Assembly (NCBI GenBank): GCA_023387585.1
Contig: JAEWHZ010000164.1
Location: 1 to 7,640 of the forward strand
Origin: Pseudomonadota bacterium
GTDB lineage: Bacteria > Pseudomonadota > Alphaproteobacteria > Rhizobiales > Devosiaceae
Direction: 5' to 3'
Length of the DNA: 7,640 nt
The notes below the pieces were generated by a model. The model was not told the DNA's origin, ran no database searches, and saw nothing but the letters and a program-made list of their open reading frames with translations. Positions 1 through 5,744 of the stretch are shown here, in pieces (position 1 is the stretch's first letter; each line of letters starts with the position of its first letter). Both the position numbers and the translations under genes were made by a program.

Positions 1-324
1 ACCGCCATCCGCGACCGCATGCAGGCCACCGGCATGATGGATGTGTGCGGGCGCCGGTTCGTGCTCACCGGCGGGGCCAGCGAGATGACCGGCCTGCCCG
101 AGGTCGCCCGCCGCATCCTTGCGCGCAACGTGCGCACCGGCCGCCCCATGGGCGTCGCGGGCCTGCCCGACATCGCCAAGGGCGCCGCCTTCTCGGCGGC
201 CACCGGCATGCTCGTCTACCCGCAGGTGTGCGGCAACGAATACGCCGAACCCCGCACCCGCCGCCTCATCGGCCGCGACGGCTATCTCGCCCGCGTCGGG
301 GAGTGGCTGAAATCGGGGTTTTGA
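1..324 (+). CDS. ftsA: Cell division protein FtsA, C-terminal part (5' end outside window)
   Basis: FtsA is an actin-like ATPase that tethers FtsZ filaments to the inner membrane and recruits later division proteins. Only the last 107 residues are present, reading in frame from base 1. Fragment residues 21-31 read VLTGGASEMTG, the glycine-rich nucleotide-binding element of the actin fold. It is followed by the LPEVARRIL and GRPMGVAGLPDIAKG stretches and a VYPQ segment, in the order typical of alphaproteobacterial FtsA. The last 14 residues (GYLARVGEWLKSGF) form a short amphipathic tail of the kind that binds the membrane. The usual partner ftsZ is not next to it: a minus-strand toxin gene ends only 4 bp beyond the ftsA stop, and I see no hairpin terminator between them. 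The family call is secure; nothing can be said about the N-terminal domains. Confidence 0.93.
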   Translation, partial: TAIRDRMQATGMMDVCGRRFVLTGGASEMTGLPEVARRILARNVRTGRPMGVAGLPDIAKGAAFSAATGMLVYPQVCGNEYAEPRTRRLIGRDGYLARVGEWLKSGF

Positions 325-328
325 GCGT

Positions 329-754
329 TTAATATAGAGGGGCGGTCCACGGATCGATCACCTGAAGGCCGGCTGCGGTGAAGGGTGCCTTGTCGCGGGT
401 CGCGACTTTGAAGCCATTGGATAGGGCTATGGCGGCGATCTGGGCATCGGCCATGAGAACGGTGCGACCGGCCGCACGTGCGTTGCTGGTGATCAGAGCA
501 TAATTCGTGGCAGCATGGATATCGTAAGGGAGGATGCGCTCACCGAAATATCGTGAGAGCGTCGCTTCGATGGCATCCAGCAAGCCTTCCTGCCTCCGTC
601 CGGCGGGAAGCAGGCGAGCTCCAAGCAAAAGCTCTCCGACCCCTATGCTCGTGAAATAGAGCGAAGAGATTGGCCGCGTGTCGAGCCAGTCGGCCACACC
701 TGGCTCGTGTCCGTTCATGGCTGCCGAAACGACGTTTGTGTCGACGATGATCAT
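329..754 (-). CDS. vapC: Type II toxin, PIN-domain ribonuclease (VapC / FitB family)
   Basis: This 141-residue protein is a predicted Mg2+-dependent RNase of the PIN-domain toxin family, held inactive by the antitoxin encoded just upstream. The family's acidic active-site residues are in place: D5 in IIVDTN, E41 in GVGELLLG, D103 in MADAQIAAIA and D121 in ATRDK. The RILPYD, AAGR and DAQIAAIA stretches and the final VIDPW resemble the FitB subgroup more than mycobacterial VapC. Length is normal and nothing is missing, so it looks functional. Its ATG overlaps the antitoxin stop (ATGA, 751-754) and no good Shine-Dalgarno precedes it, so translation is probably coupled to the antitoxin. It runs convergent to ftsA with 4 bp between stop codons. 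The RNA target cannot be read from sequence. Confidence 0.92.
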   Translation of the reverse strand: MIIVDTNVVSAAMNGHEPGVADWLDTRPISSLYFTSIGVGELLLGARLLPAGRRQEGLLDAIEATLSRYFGERILPYDIHAATNYALITSNARAAGRTVLMADAQIAAIALSNGFKVATRDKAPFTAAGLQVIDPWTAPLY

Positions 755-990
755 TCAAAGGTCGCGTAGCGGGGTTCATCCTTGCTGCGCTCGATCTCGA
801 AATCGCCGAGATCGAACTGGCGGCCGAGTTCCCTCAGCGCCGTCCCAAGCTTCATCTCGGTCGGCTCGGCCACCGCATCCTTCAGGATTTCACGGATCTC
901 CGCCTCGGTGCTGCGCCCTTTTGCACGCGCGCGCGCCTTCAGCGCTTCATGGGTTTCGGGTGGCAGGTTGCGAATGACGACAGCCGGCAT
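751..990 (-). CDS. Type II antitoxin, ribbon-helix-helix (FitA / VapB-like)
   Basis: This 79-residue protein is the predicted antitoxin and autorepressor for the adjacent PIN toxin. The N-terminal VVIRNLP stretch (residues 4-10) is the DNA-contacting beta strand of an Arc-type ribbon-helix-helix fold. Helices at about 11-24 and 28-40 (GRSTEAEIREIL) match the FitA-like family signature. The acidic, probably flexible C-terminal part (residues 55-79, ending EPRYATFE) is where such antitoxins wrap around the toxin active site. The ATG start is supported by GGAGG on the minus strand at 996-1000, five bases upstream. The stop overlaps the toxin start by 4 bp, as in a two-gene operon. A symmetric operator lies 11-39 bp upstream of the start. 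The family call is firm; whether to name it fitA or vapB is a matter of convention, so no symbol is given. Confidence 0.9.
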   Translation of the reverse strand: MPAVVIRNLPPETHEALKARARAKGRSTEAEIREILKDAVAEPTEMKLGTALRELGRQFDLGDFEIERSKDEPRYATFE

Positions 991-1000
991 CTTTCCCTCC

Positions 1001-1029
1001 TGATATCATATCTCACCAATATGATATCA
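1001..1029 (-). promoter_or_regulatory. Probable operator/promoter of the toxin-antitoxin pair (11-bp inverted repeat)
   Basis: TGATATCATAT (1001-1011) and its exact reverse complement ATATGATATCA (1019-1029) are separated by 7 bp. Each arm holds the 8-bp palindrome TGATATCA, with centres 21 bp apart, about two helical turns on one DNA face. Ribbon-helix-helix antitoxins bind paired sites of this type as toxin-antitoxin complexes, and the published FitAB operator is a similar pair of spaced 8-bp half-sites. The AT-rich block stands out in GC-rich surroundings. It lies directly upstream of the antitoxin Shine-Dalgarno. TATGAT on the minus strand (1010-1005) could be the -10 box, but no convincing -35 is visible. 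Confidence 0.8.
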
Positions 1030-1068
1030 CGCCGCTCCATCCGCAACCAGCCACCCGGCCGTTAACCA

Positions 1069-1527
1069 TCACCGCCCCGCGTAAGCCGCTTCCAGCGCCG
1101 CCACGTCGAGCTTGACCATCTTCATCATCGCCGCCATGGCGCGGGCGGCGCCTTCGGGGTCGGGGCCGCTGACGGTGTCGTAGATCGCATCAGGGACGAT
1201 CTGCCAGCTCAAACCGAACCTGTCCCTGAGCCAGCCGCACTGGCTTTCCTCGCCGCCATCGGCGAGCAGCCCGTGCCAGTAGTGATCCACCTCCGCCTGG
1301 TCCTTGCACGCGATGCTGAGCGAGATCGCCTCGGAGAACCTGAAGATCGGCCCGCCATTGATGCCTTCGAGCTCGTTGTCGTCGATGGTGAAGCGCGCCG
1401 CGATCAGCTCGCCCTCGGGCCCGCGCGTCTGTTTGCCCATTTCGACGGATTTGAACACGGTGCGGTAGAAGGCCAGCGCCTCCTCGAGATTGTTGTCGAA
1501 CCATAGGCAGGTCGTGATCCGGACCAT
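1069..1527 (-). CDS. VOC-family protein, PhnB-like (glyoxalase/bleomycin-resistance fold)
   Basis: This 152-residue protein belongs to the vicinal-oxygen-chelate superfamily, in the PhnB-like subgroup often annotated as '3-demethylubiquinone-9 3-methyltransferase domain'; that enzymatic name is not a supported function. The beta-alpha-beta pattern opens with ITTCLWFDNNLEEALAFYRTVF (residues 4-25), followed by the INGGP element (56-60). Near residues 91-112 comes GGEESQCGWLRDRFGLSWQIVP, the hallmark of the family, and then helical C-terminal residues including MMKMVKLDVAALEAAY. Substrate and metal use are unknown. AGGAGG on the minus strand (1533-1538) fixes the ATG start. It is divergent from ftsZ, and its stop lies 39 bp before the toxin-antitoxin operator on the same strand, with no clear terminator, so read-through into the antitoxin gene is possible. 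Confidence 0.88.
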   Translation of the reverse strand: MVRITTCLWFDNNLEEALAFYRTVFKSVEMGKQTRGPEGELIAARFTIDDNELEGINGGPIFRFSEAISLSIACKDQAEVDHYWHGLLADGGEESQCGWLRDRFGLSWQIVPDAIYDTVSGPDPEGAARAMAAMMKMVKLDVAALEAAYAGR

Positions 1528-1566
1528 GGGAGCCTCCTGGGATATTGGGTTGCGATGAAGGCACGA

Positions 1567-1588
1567 CGATCCGGGGCGCCCCGGATCG
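1567..1588. repeat. Perfect 22-bp palindrome in the VOC gene / ftsZ divergent region
   Basis: The half-site CGATCCGGGGC (1567-1577) is followed with no spacer by its exact reverse complement (1578-1588). It lies 40 bp upstream of the VOC start codon and 147 bp upstream of the ftsZ start. As DNA it could be a dimeric repressor site or a cruciform; as RNA it would form a GC-rich hairpin in the VOC leader. There is no T-run on either side, so it is not a standard terminator. No second copy is visible in this window. Confidence 0.75.
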
Positions 1589-1669
1589 ACACCCCGTGGT
1601 TAAGAAACCCTCACCGAACCCCCGCCCGCCTTGCAAATTGCATCACGGTTAACGCCAAGGTCGCAATCG

Positions 1670-1685
1670 TTAGGGTCCAGTTAAC
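1670..1685 (+). promoter_or_regulatory. Possible CtrA-binding site upstream of ftsZ
   Basis: The sequence reads TTAG-N7-TTAAC, one mismatch from the gapped alphaproteobacterial CtrA consensus TTAA-N7-TTAAC. It lies about 50 bp before the ftsZ start codon. A second GTTAAC lies at 1648-1653 and GGTTAAG at 1598-1604. The block 1595-1700 is richer in A and T than the flanking genes, as expected of a promoter region, but I cannot pick convincing -35/-10 boxes. CtrA control of ftsZ is known in Caulobacter; its extension to this organism is inference. Confidence 0.4.
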
Positions 1686-1734
1686 GAATGGCACGGTAAA
1701 TCTTAAGGCAATCACGCCAGACCGGGTGCCCTCA

Positions 1735-3417
1735 ATGACCATCAATCTCACCATCCCCGACATCAAGGAGCTCAAGCCGCGCATCACGGTGTTCGGCGTG
1801 GGCGGAGCCGGCGGCAACGCCGTCAACAACATGATCGAGTCCGGGCTGGACGGGGTCGATTTCGTCGTCGCCAATACCGACGCGCAGGCCCTGGCCCTGT
1901 CCAAGGCGCAGCGCATCATCCAGCTCGGCGTCGGGGTGACGGAAGGTCTCGGCGCCGGCTCGCATCCGGAGGTCGGCCGCGCCGCCGCCGAGGAGAGCTT
2001 CGACGAGATCAACGACCATTTGTCCGGCTCGCACATGGTGTTCATCACCGCCGGCATGGGTGGCGGCACCGGCACGGGGGCAGCGCCGGTCGTCGCACGC
2101 GCGGCGCGCGAGCAGGGCATACTGACGGTCGGCGTGGTCACCAAGCCGTTCAGCTTCGAGGGCAATCGCCGCGCGCAGCTGGCCGAGGACGGCATCGACG
2201 AACTGCACCGGCACGTCGACACGCTCATCGTCATCCCCAACCAGAACCTGTTCCGCGTCGCCAACGAGAAGACGACCTTCGCCGACGCCTTCGCCATGGC
2301 CGACCAGGTGTTGTTCTCGGGCGTCGCCTGCATCACCGACCTGATGGTCAAGGAAGGCCTGATCAACCTCGACTTCGCCGACGTGCGCGCCGTCATGCGC
2401 GGCATGGGCAAGGCGATGATGGGCACCGGCGAGGCCTCGGGCGAAGATCGCGCCCGCCACGCCGCCGAAGCCGCCATCGCCAATCCTCTGCTCGACGATG
2501 TGTCGATGCAGGGTGCGCGCGGCCTGCTCATCTCCATCACCGGCGGCCCCGATCTCACCCTTTACGAGGTCGACGAGGCGGCGAGCCGCATCCGCGAGGA
2601 AGTCGATTCGGACGCCAACATCATTCTCGGCGCCACCTTCGATCCGAACCTGCAGGGCACGATCCGCGTCTCGGTCGTCGCCACCGGCACCGATGCCATG
2701 ATGGTCCAGGCGCTCGAGCCGGCGCGCCCCAACGCCGCCCGCGCCCCGCTCGCCGTCAAGCGCCACGTGCCGGTCGAGCCCTCGCGCCCGGTCACCCAGG
2801 TCGCCCAGCAGGCGAGCGCGCTTGATTCGTCCTTCGAGCGCCAGGTCGAGGACGCCGTCGCCGAGGCCATCGGCCACGGGCTGGAGCCGGCCGATCCGCA
2901 TCACGAGGATGACGGCATCCACGTCGAGCCCTATGTCCCGGCCGCCGCCTCGGCCGACCTTTACGACGAGGCGCCGCTGCGCGACGAGCCGCCGATTCCC
3001 TCCGTCTACGTGCCGGCGGGCGCCGCCCGTCCGGAAGGCCAGCGCCGCATGCCGCGCACCGAGGAGCTGCCCATTGTTGCGCGTCAGCCACAGCCGGAAG
3101 CTGATCGACAGGATGCCGAGCCGCGAAATGCCCGCGCCCTGTTCAAGCGGCTGGCCTCGAATGTCGGTCTGAACCTGCGCCCGCAGGCCGAGCCGGAGCC
3201 GCGGCAGCCCGCGCAGCCGCATCTCGACGACCAGGATGCGCGCAGCGCCATAGAGGGCGGAAAGCCCCGGTTTTCCGCGCCTCAGCAGGCTCTGGACGGC
3301 GCCCGCGGCAAGCTCGACCAGCACGGCCGCGCCCCGGTGCAGCCGAGCCAGAACCAGGTGCATCCGACGCAAAAAGAGAGCCTTGAAATTCCGGCCTTTC
3401 TGCGCAAACACGGCTAA
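1735..3417 (+). CDS. ftsZ: Cell division protein FtsZ
   Basis: FtsZ is the tubulin-like GTPase that polymerises at midcell into the division ring. The 560-residue product starts MTINLTIPDIKELKPRITVFG, typical of Rhizobiales FtsZ. Residues 21-27 carry the GVGGAGG nucleotide-binding turn. Residues 109-115 are the tubulin signature GGGTGTG. The T7 loop is NLDFADV at 211-217, with N211, D213 and D216 completing the GTPase site of the next subunit. The globular domain ends near residue 318. A long, low-complexity Ala/Pro/Glu/Arg-rich linker of about 230 residues follows, ending in the conserved partner-binding peptide EIPAFLRKHG (551-560), which contacts FtsA and other proteins. The frame is open back to 1555, but the earlier residues do not look like FtsZ. 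There is no good Shine-Dalgarno before the chosen ATG, and GTG at 1726 is an in-frame alternative. A strong terminator follows the gene. Confidence 0.97.
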   Translation: MTINLTIPDIKELKPRITVFGVGGAGGNAVNNMIESGLDGVDFVVANTDAQALALSKAQRIIQLGVGVTEGLGAGSHPEVGRAAAEESFDEINDHLSGSHMVFITAGMGGGTGTGAAPVVARAAREQGILTVGVVTKPFSFEGNRRAQLAEDGIDELHRHVDTLIVIPNQNLFRVANEKTTFADAFAMADQVLFSGVACITDLMVKEGLINLDFADVRAVMRGMGKAMMGTGEASGEDRARHAAEAAIANPLLDDVSMQGARGLLISITGGPDLTLYEVDEAASRIREEVDSDANIILGATFDPNLQGTIRVSVVATGTDAMMVQALEPARPNAARAPLAVKRHVPVEPSRPVTQVAQQASALDSSFERQVEDAVAEAIGHGLEPADPHHEDDGIHVEPYVPAAASADLYDEAPLRDEPPIPSVYVPAGAARPEGQRRMPRTEELPIVARQPQPEADRQDAEPRNARALFKRLASNVGLNLRPQAEPEPRQPAQPHLDDQDARSAIEGGKPRFSAPQQALDGARGKLDQHGRAPVQPSQNQVHPTQKESLEIPAFLRKHG

Positions 3418-3447
3418 GCCGGTCTGTCTGCGGACGGTCAACAATCC

Positions 3448-3478
3448 CTCGGCGCGGCTTCCGCGCCGAGTTTTTTTT
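3448..3478 (+). terminator. Rho-independent terminator of ftsZ
   Basis: A perfect 10-bp GC-rich stem pairs CTCGGCGCGG (3448-3457) with CCGCGCCGAG (3461-3470) around a 3-base loop and is followed at once by eight T (3471-3478). It begins 30 bp after the ftsZ stop codon and ends 49 bp before the lpxC start, so lpxC probably has its own promoter or depends on partial read-through. Confidence 0.93.
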
Positions 3479-3527
3479 CAGTAAGCCTTTCGAGGTTGCG
3501 TAAGGCTTGGCTTGGAGCATTGGGTAT

Positions 3528-4484
3528 ATGCATAGATTGTCGACGCGCCAGCGTACGCTGGCAGCCGAGCTGGTCTTCGCGGGGTTCGGGGTCCACAGCG
3601 CGCAACCGGTTACCCTGACCCTCGGCCCGGCCGCGCCGAACAGCGGCTATCTCATCCGGCGCGACATCGGCGACGGACACGCGACCCTTCCCGTCCAGGT
3701 CCATTTCTCACGAATCACCCGCACGACGCTGTGCACCACGCTCGATCTCGGCGACAGCGTCTCGGTCGCAACCATCGAGCACGTCACCTCGGCGCTCAGC
3801 GGGCTCGGCATCGACAATGCCACCATCACGCTCAACGGCCCCGAATGCCCGATCCTCGACGGCAGCGCACGGCCCTTCTCCGAAGCCATCATCAATGCCG
3901 GCATTGAGATCCAGCCGGCCGAGCGGCGCTTTATAAAGATCGTTCGCGCCATCACCGTGCGCAACAACGATGCCTTCGCCGCCCTCGAGCCCTATAACGG
4001 GCGGGTGCTCGACCTCGAGATCGACTTCGATTCCAAGGTCATCGGCCGCCAGCGCATGATCTTCGACTGGTCGCCGCGCAAATATTACGAGGACGTGTCC
4101 TCGGCGCGCACCTTCGGGTTCATGCGCGACGCCAAGATCCTGCGCCAGGCCGGCTATGCGCTCGGCTCGAGCCTCGAGAATTCCATCACCGTGCATGAGG
4201 ACCGGATCCTCAATCCCGGCGGGCTGCGCTACGAAGACGAGTTCGTACGCCACAAGCTGCTCGACGCGATTGGGGATCTGGCGCTGGGCGGCCTGCCCAT
4301 CTATGGCCGGTTCCGCTCCTACAAGGGCGGGCATGCGCTCAATGCGCATGTGCTGTCGAGCCTGTTGGCGAGCGATGCGAATTACGAGATCGTGCCGGCG
4401 TCGGAACTGCCGCTCGATTTCGACGCGCTCGACGACATGCCCGAGGGCGCGCGCGTCGCATCCTATCTGCGTTCGGTCGGCTGA
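3528..4484 (+). CDS. lpxC: UDP-3-O-acyl-N-acetylglucosamine deacetylase LpxC
   Basis: LpxC is a cytosolic zinc hydrolase that removes the acetyl group from UDP-3-O-acyl-GlcNAc, the committed step of lipid A synthesis. The 318-residue protein has the two-domain family layout. Domain I contains FAGFGVHS (18-24) and TIEHVTSAL (82-90), with catalytic E84 and zinc ligand H85, then GPECPILDGSARPF (104-117). Domain II contains SSARTFGF (191-198) and VRHKLLDAIGD (240-250), with zinc ligands H242 and D246, then GGHALNAH (267-274), whose H269 is the second catalytic residue. All active-site residues are present. I chose the ATG at 3528, preceded by GGAG at 3514-3517. A TTG seven codons upstream is in frame but sits in poorer context and would add residues not expected for the family. 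The gene lies between two terminators, in the usual Rhizobiales place between ftsZ and bamD. Confidence 0.97.
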   Translation: MHRLSTRQRTLAAELVFAGFGVHSAQPVTLTLGPAAPNSGYLIRRDIGDGHATLPVQVHFSRITRTTLCTTLDLGDSVSVATIEHVTSALSGLGIDNATITLNGPECPILDGSARPFSEAIINAGIEIQPAERRFIKIVRAITVRNNDAFAALEPYNGRVLDLEIDFDSKVIGRQRMIFDWSPRKYYEDVSSARTFGFMRDAKILRQAGYALGSSLENSITVHEDRILNPGGLRYEDEFVRHKLLDAIGDLALGGLPIYGRFRSYKGGHALNAHVLSSLLASDANYEIVPASELPLDFDALDDMPEGARVASYLRSVG

Positions 4485-4520
4485 GGCATCGCGTCCGGCG
4501 TTTGTCGCCCCGACCCTCGA

Positions 4521-4550
4521 TGTGGCGCGCCGGCGCGCCACAGTTTTGTT
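4521..4550 (+). terminator. Rho-independent terminator of lpxC
   Basis: A perfect 22-bp palindrome (TGTGGCGCGCC at 4521-4531 joined to its reverse complement at 4532-4542) can fold as a 9-bp stem with a CCGG loop. After one G it is followed by TTTTGTT (4544-4550). It starts 36 bp after the lpxC stop and ends 20 bp before the bamD ATG. The T-run is interrupted by a G, so it is probably weaker than the ftsZ terminator. Confidence 0.82.
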
Positions 4551-4570
4551 CGATTTAACCAATAGGCCGC

Positions 4571-5446
4571 ATGATGCATGCGGTTCGAAGGGACGGGGTT
4601 CTGGTGACTGGCAACGGCTTTGCAGGCGTAACGCGCCATGTCGGGCGCATTTTCGGCATGGGCCTTCTCGTCCTCGCGCTCGCGGGCTGCACCGGCTTGT
4701 TCGGCCCGCCCAAGCTGCGTGAAGAGACCATCGTTCCCGAACAGACGCTGTATCAGGAAGCGCTGAATAACATGGACCGTCAGCGCTATCTGACGGCCAT
4801 CGAGCTGCTCGAGCGCATGGAGCGCCAGCATCCGCGCGGCCAGCTGGCCGAGGAAGCCAAGCTGATGCTGGTCTTCGCCAATTACCGCATCGGCAAGTTC
4901 TCCGACGCCATCCTCGCCGCCGACCGCTATCTCGCTCTCTACCCCAACGGGCGCGACGCGGACTATGTCTATTATCTCAAGGGCTCGTCGCAATATCTGC
5001 AGATCGTCGACATCACCCGCGACCAGCAGATCGCCCAGGACGCCATCGAGACCTATACGGCGCTGGTGCAGACCTATCCCAATTCGCGATATGCCGAGGA
5101 GGCGCGCGACCGCATCCGCACCGCGCGCGACAACATCGCCGGCAAGGAGATGTCGGTCGGCCGCTATTATCTCGGCCAGGGCCAGTATACCGCCGGCATC
5201 AACCGCTTCCGCATGGTGGTCGAGCAGTACCAGACCTCCAGCCATATCGAGGAAGCGCTGTATCGCCTCACCGAGGGCTATCTGGCGCTGGGCCTGACCA
5301 GCGAGGCGCGCACAGCCGCCGCGGTTCTGGGGCACAACTATCCCTCCAGCACCTGGTATCGCTCGGCCTTCGAGCTGCTGGGCCGCCAGGGGCTGACCCC
5401 CGAGATCAACAGCGGCAGCTGGCTCGCCGGACAGCGGCGGAGCTGA
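4571..5446 (+). CDS. bamD: Outer membrane assembly lipoprotein BamD (ComL family)
   Basis: BamD is the essential lipoprotein of the BAM complex, which inserts beta-barrel proteins into the outer membrane; it acts on the periplasmic face. From this start the product has 291 residues. A lipoprotein signal peptide has a hydrophobic core at about 27-39 and the lipobox LAGC, with lipidated Cys at residue 40. The mature part has tetratricopeptide-like helix pairs at about 57-90, 93-127, 133-171, 196-222 and 227-257, rich in the expected A/Y/L/P pattern (for example YQEALNNMDRQRYLTAIELLE). The length suits the family. The start is uncertain. Two ATGs (4571, 4574) have only weak upstream pairing. GTG at 4604 has purine-rich AAGGGACGGGG upstream and would give a more usual signal peptide, with Cys at 29. 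A hairpin terminator precedes the gene, and a repeat-filled gap follows before recN. Confidence 0.94.
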   Translation: MMHAVRRDGVLVTGNGFAGVTRHVGRIFGMGLLVLALAGCTGLFGPPKLREETIVPEQTLYQEALNNMDRQRYLTAIELLERMERQHPRGQLAEEAKLMLVFANYRIGKFSDAILAADRYLALYPNGRDADYVYYLKGSSQYLQIVDITRDQQIAQDAIETYTALVQTYPNSRYAEEARDRIRTARDNIAGKEMSVGRYYLGQGQYTAGINRFRMVVEQYQTSSHIEEALYRLTEGYLALGLTSEARTAAAVLGHNYPSSTWYRSAFELLGRQGLTPEINSGSWLAGQRRS

Positions 5447-5495
5447 TTTTTGTTGCTTGTTTGTTCACGGTCGCGCTAATCTGGCGGCCGTAGAA

Positions 5496-5571
5496 CGTTT
5501 CCAGCGGAAGCTTCTGCCGCTTTTGTGCTTCGGAAACGCGACGATACTCTGGCCTGCGGACGGGTCCGCAG
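5496..5571. repeat. Cluster of small inverted repeats downstream of bamD
   Basis: CGTTTCC (5496-5502) is matched by GGAAACG (5532-5538). Nested inside are AGCGG (5503-5507) and CCGCT (5517-5521). A separate tight hairpin follows: CTGCGGAC (5554-5561), two bases, GTCCGCAG (5564-5571). No T-run follows any of them, so they are not classical terminators, though the first is placed where bamD transcript 3'-end protection would be expected. They may be an unrelated repeat unit or the outer part of the palindromic element next to them. No protein-coding evidence is seen here. Confidence 0.55.
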
Positions 5572-5583
5572 CGGCATCCGCAA

Positions 5584-5730
5584 TAGGTTGTGTGGAAAGT
5601 TGGGTCAGGACGAGCCGAAAAGGGTGGTTCTCGAGAACCGGCGCGCAGCGTACGTTTGGGTACGTGAGCACCGGAAGCACAGAGAACTGTCCTTTGTAGG
5701 CCGTCATCCCCCAACTTTCCACACAACCTA
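5584..5730. repeat. 147-bp imperfect palindromic element, MITE-like, with 21-bp perfect terminal arms
   Basis: The outer arms 5584-5604 and 5710-5730 are exact reverse complements over all 21 bp; the left arm starts TAGGTTGTGTGG. Symmetry continues inward imperfectly: both sides contain GCC, AAAGG or AAAAGG, GTTCTC and CCGG in matching order. It closes at the centre with CGTAC (5649-5653), six bases, GTACG (5660-5664). A 14-bp palindrome GGTTCTCGAGAACC lies at 5626-5639. The whole unit could fold into one long hairpin. If the outermost TA on each side is read as a duplicated target, the element proper is 5586-5728, resembling a non-autonomous derivative of an IS630/Tc1-mariner-type element, which inserts at TA. 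It carries no transposase. Other genomic copies would be needed to prove mobility. Confidence 0.8.
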
Positions 5731-5744
5731 GGGCTTGCCGCGCC

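Noticed and set aside
1062..1069. TTAACCAT, an exact match to the ungapped CtrA half motif
   Set aside because: It sits at the 3' end of the VOC gene, far from any promoter except possibly the toxin-antitoxin pair, and one 8-bp match is expected by chance.
1732..3444. A 570-codon open frame on the minus strand opposite ftsZ
   Set aside because: It is the antisense shadow of a high-GC gene: composition is rich in Arg, Gly, Ala, Asp and His, with no recognisable domain, while the plus strand encodes an unmistakable FtsZ.
3507..3527. Upstream TTG start for lpxC
   Set aside because: The seven extra residues are not expected in the family, and the ATG at 3528 has a suitable GGAG upstream.
3708..4562. 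A 284-codon minus-strand open frame opposite lpxC, and similar long frames opposite bamD and recN
   Set aside because: All lie fully across well-identified genes and show only the mirrored codon bias of the real frame.
4555..4563. TTAACCAAT before bamD as a CtrA-like site
   Set aside because: Single, imperfect and without a second half-site; too weak to call.
5457..5731. Short plus-strand open frames in the bamD-recN gap (80 and 68 codons)
   Set aside because: They run through inverted repeats, lack ribosome-binding sites and contain palindrome-derived peptides; no protein family is recognised.
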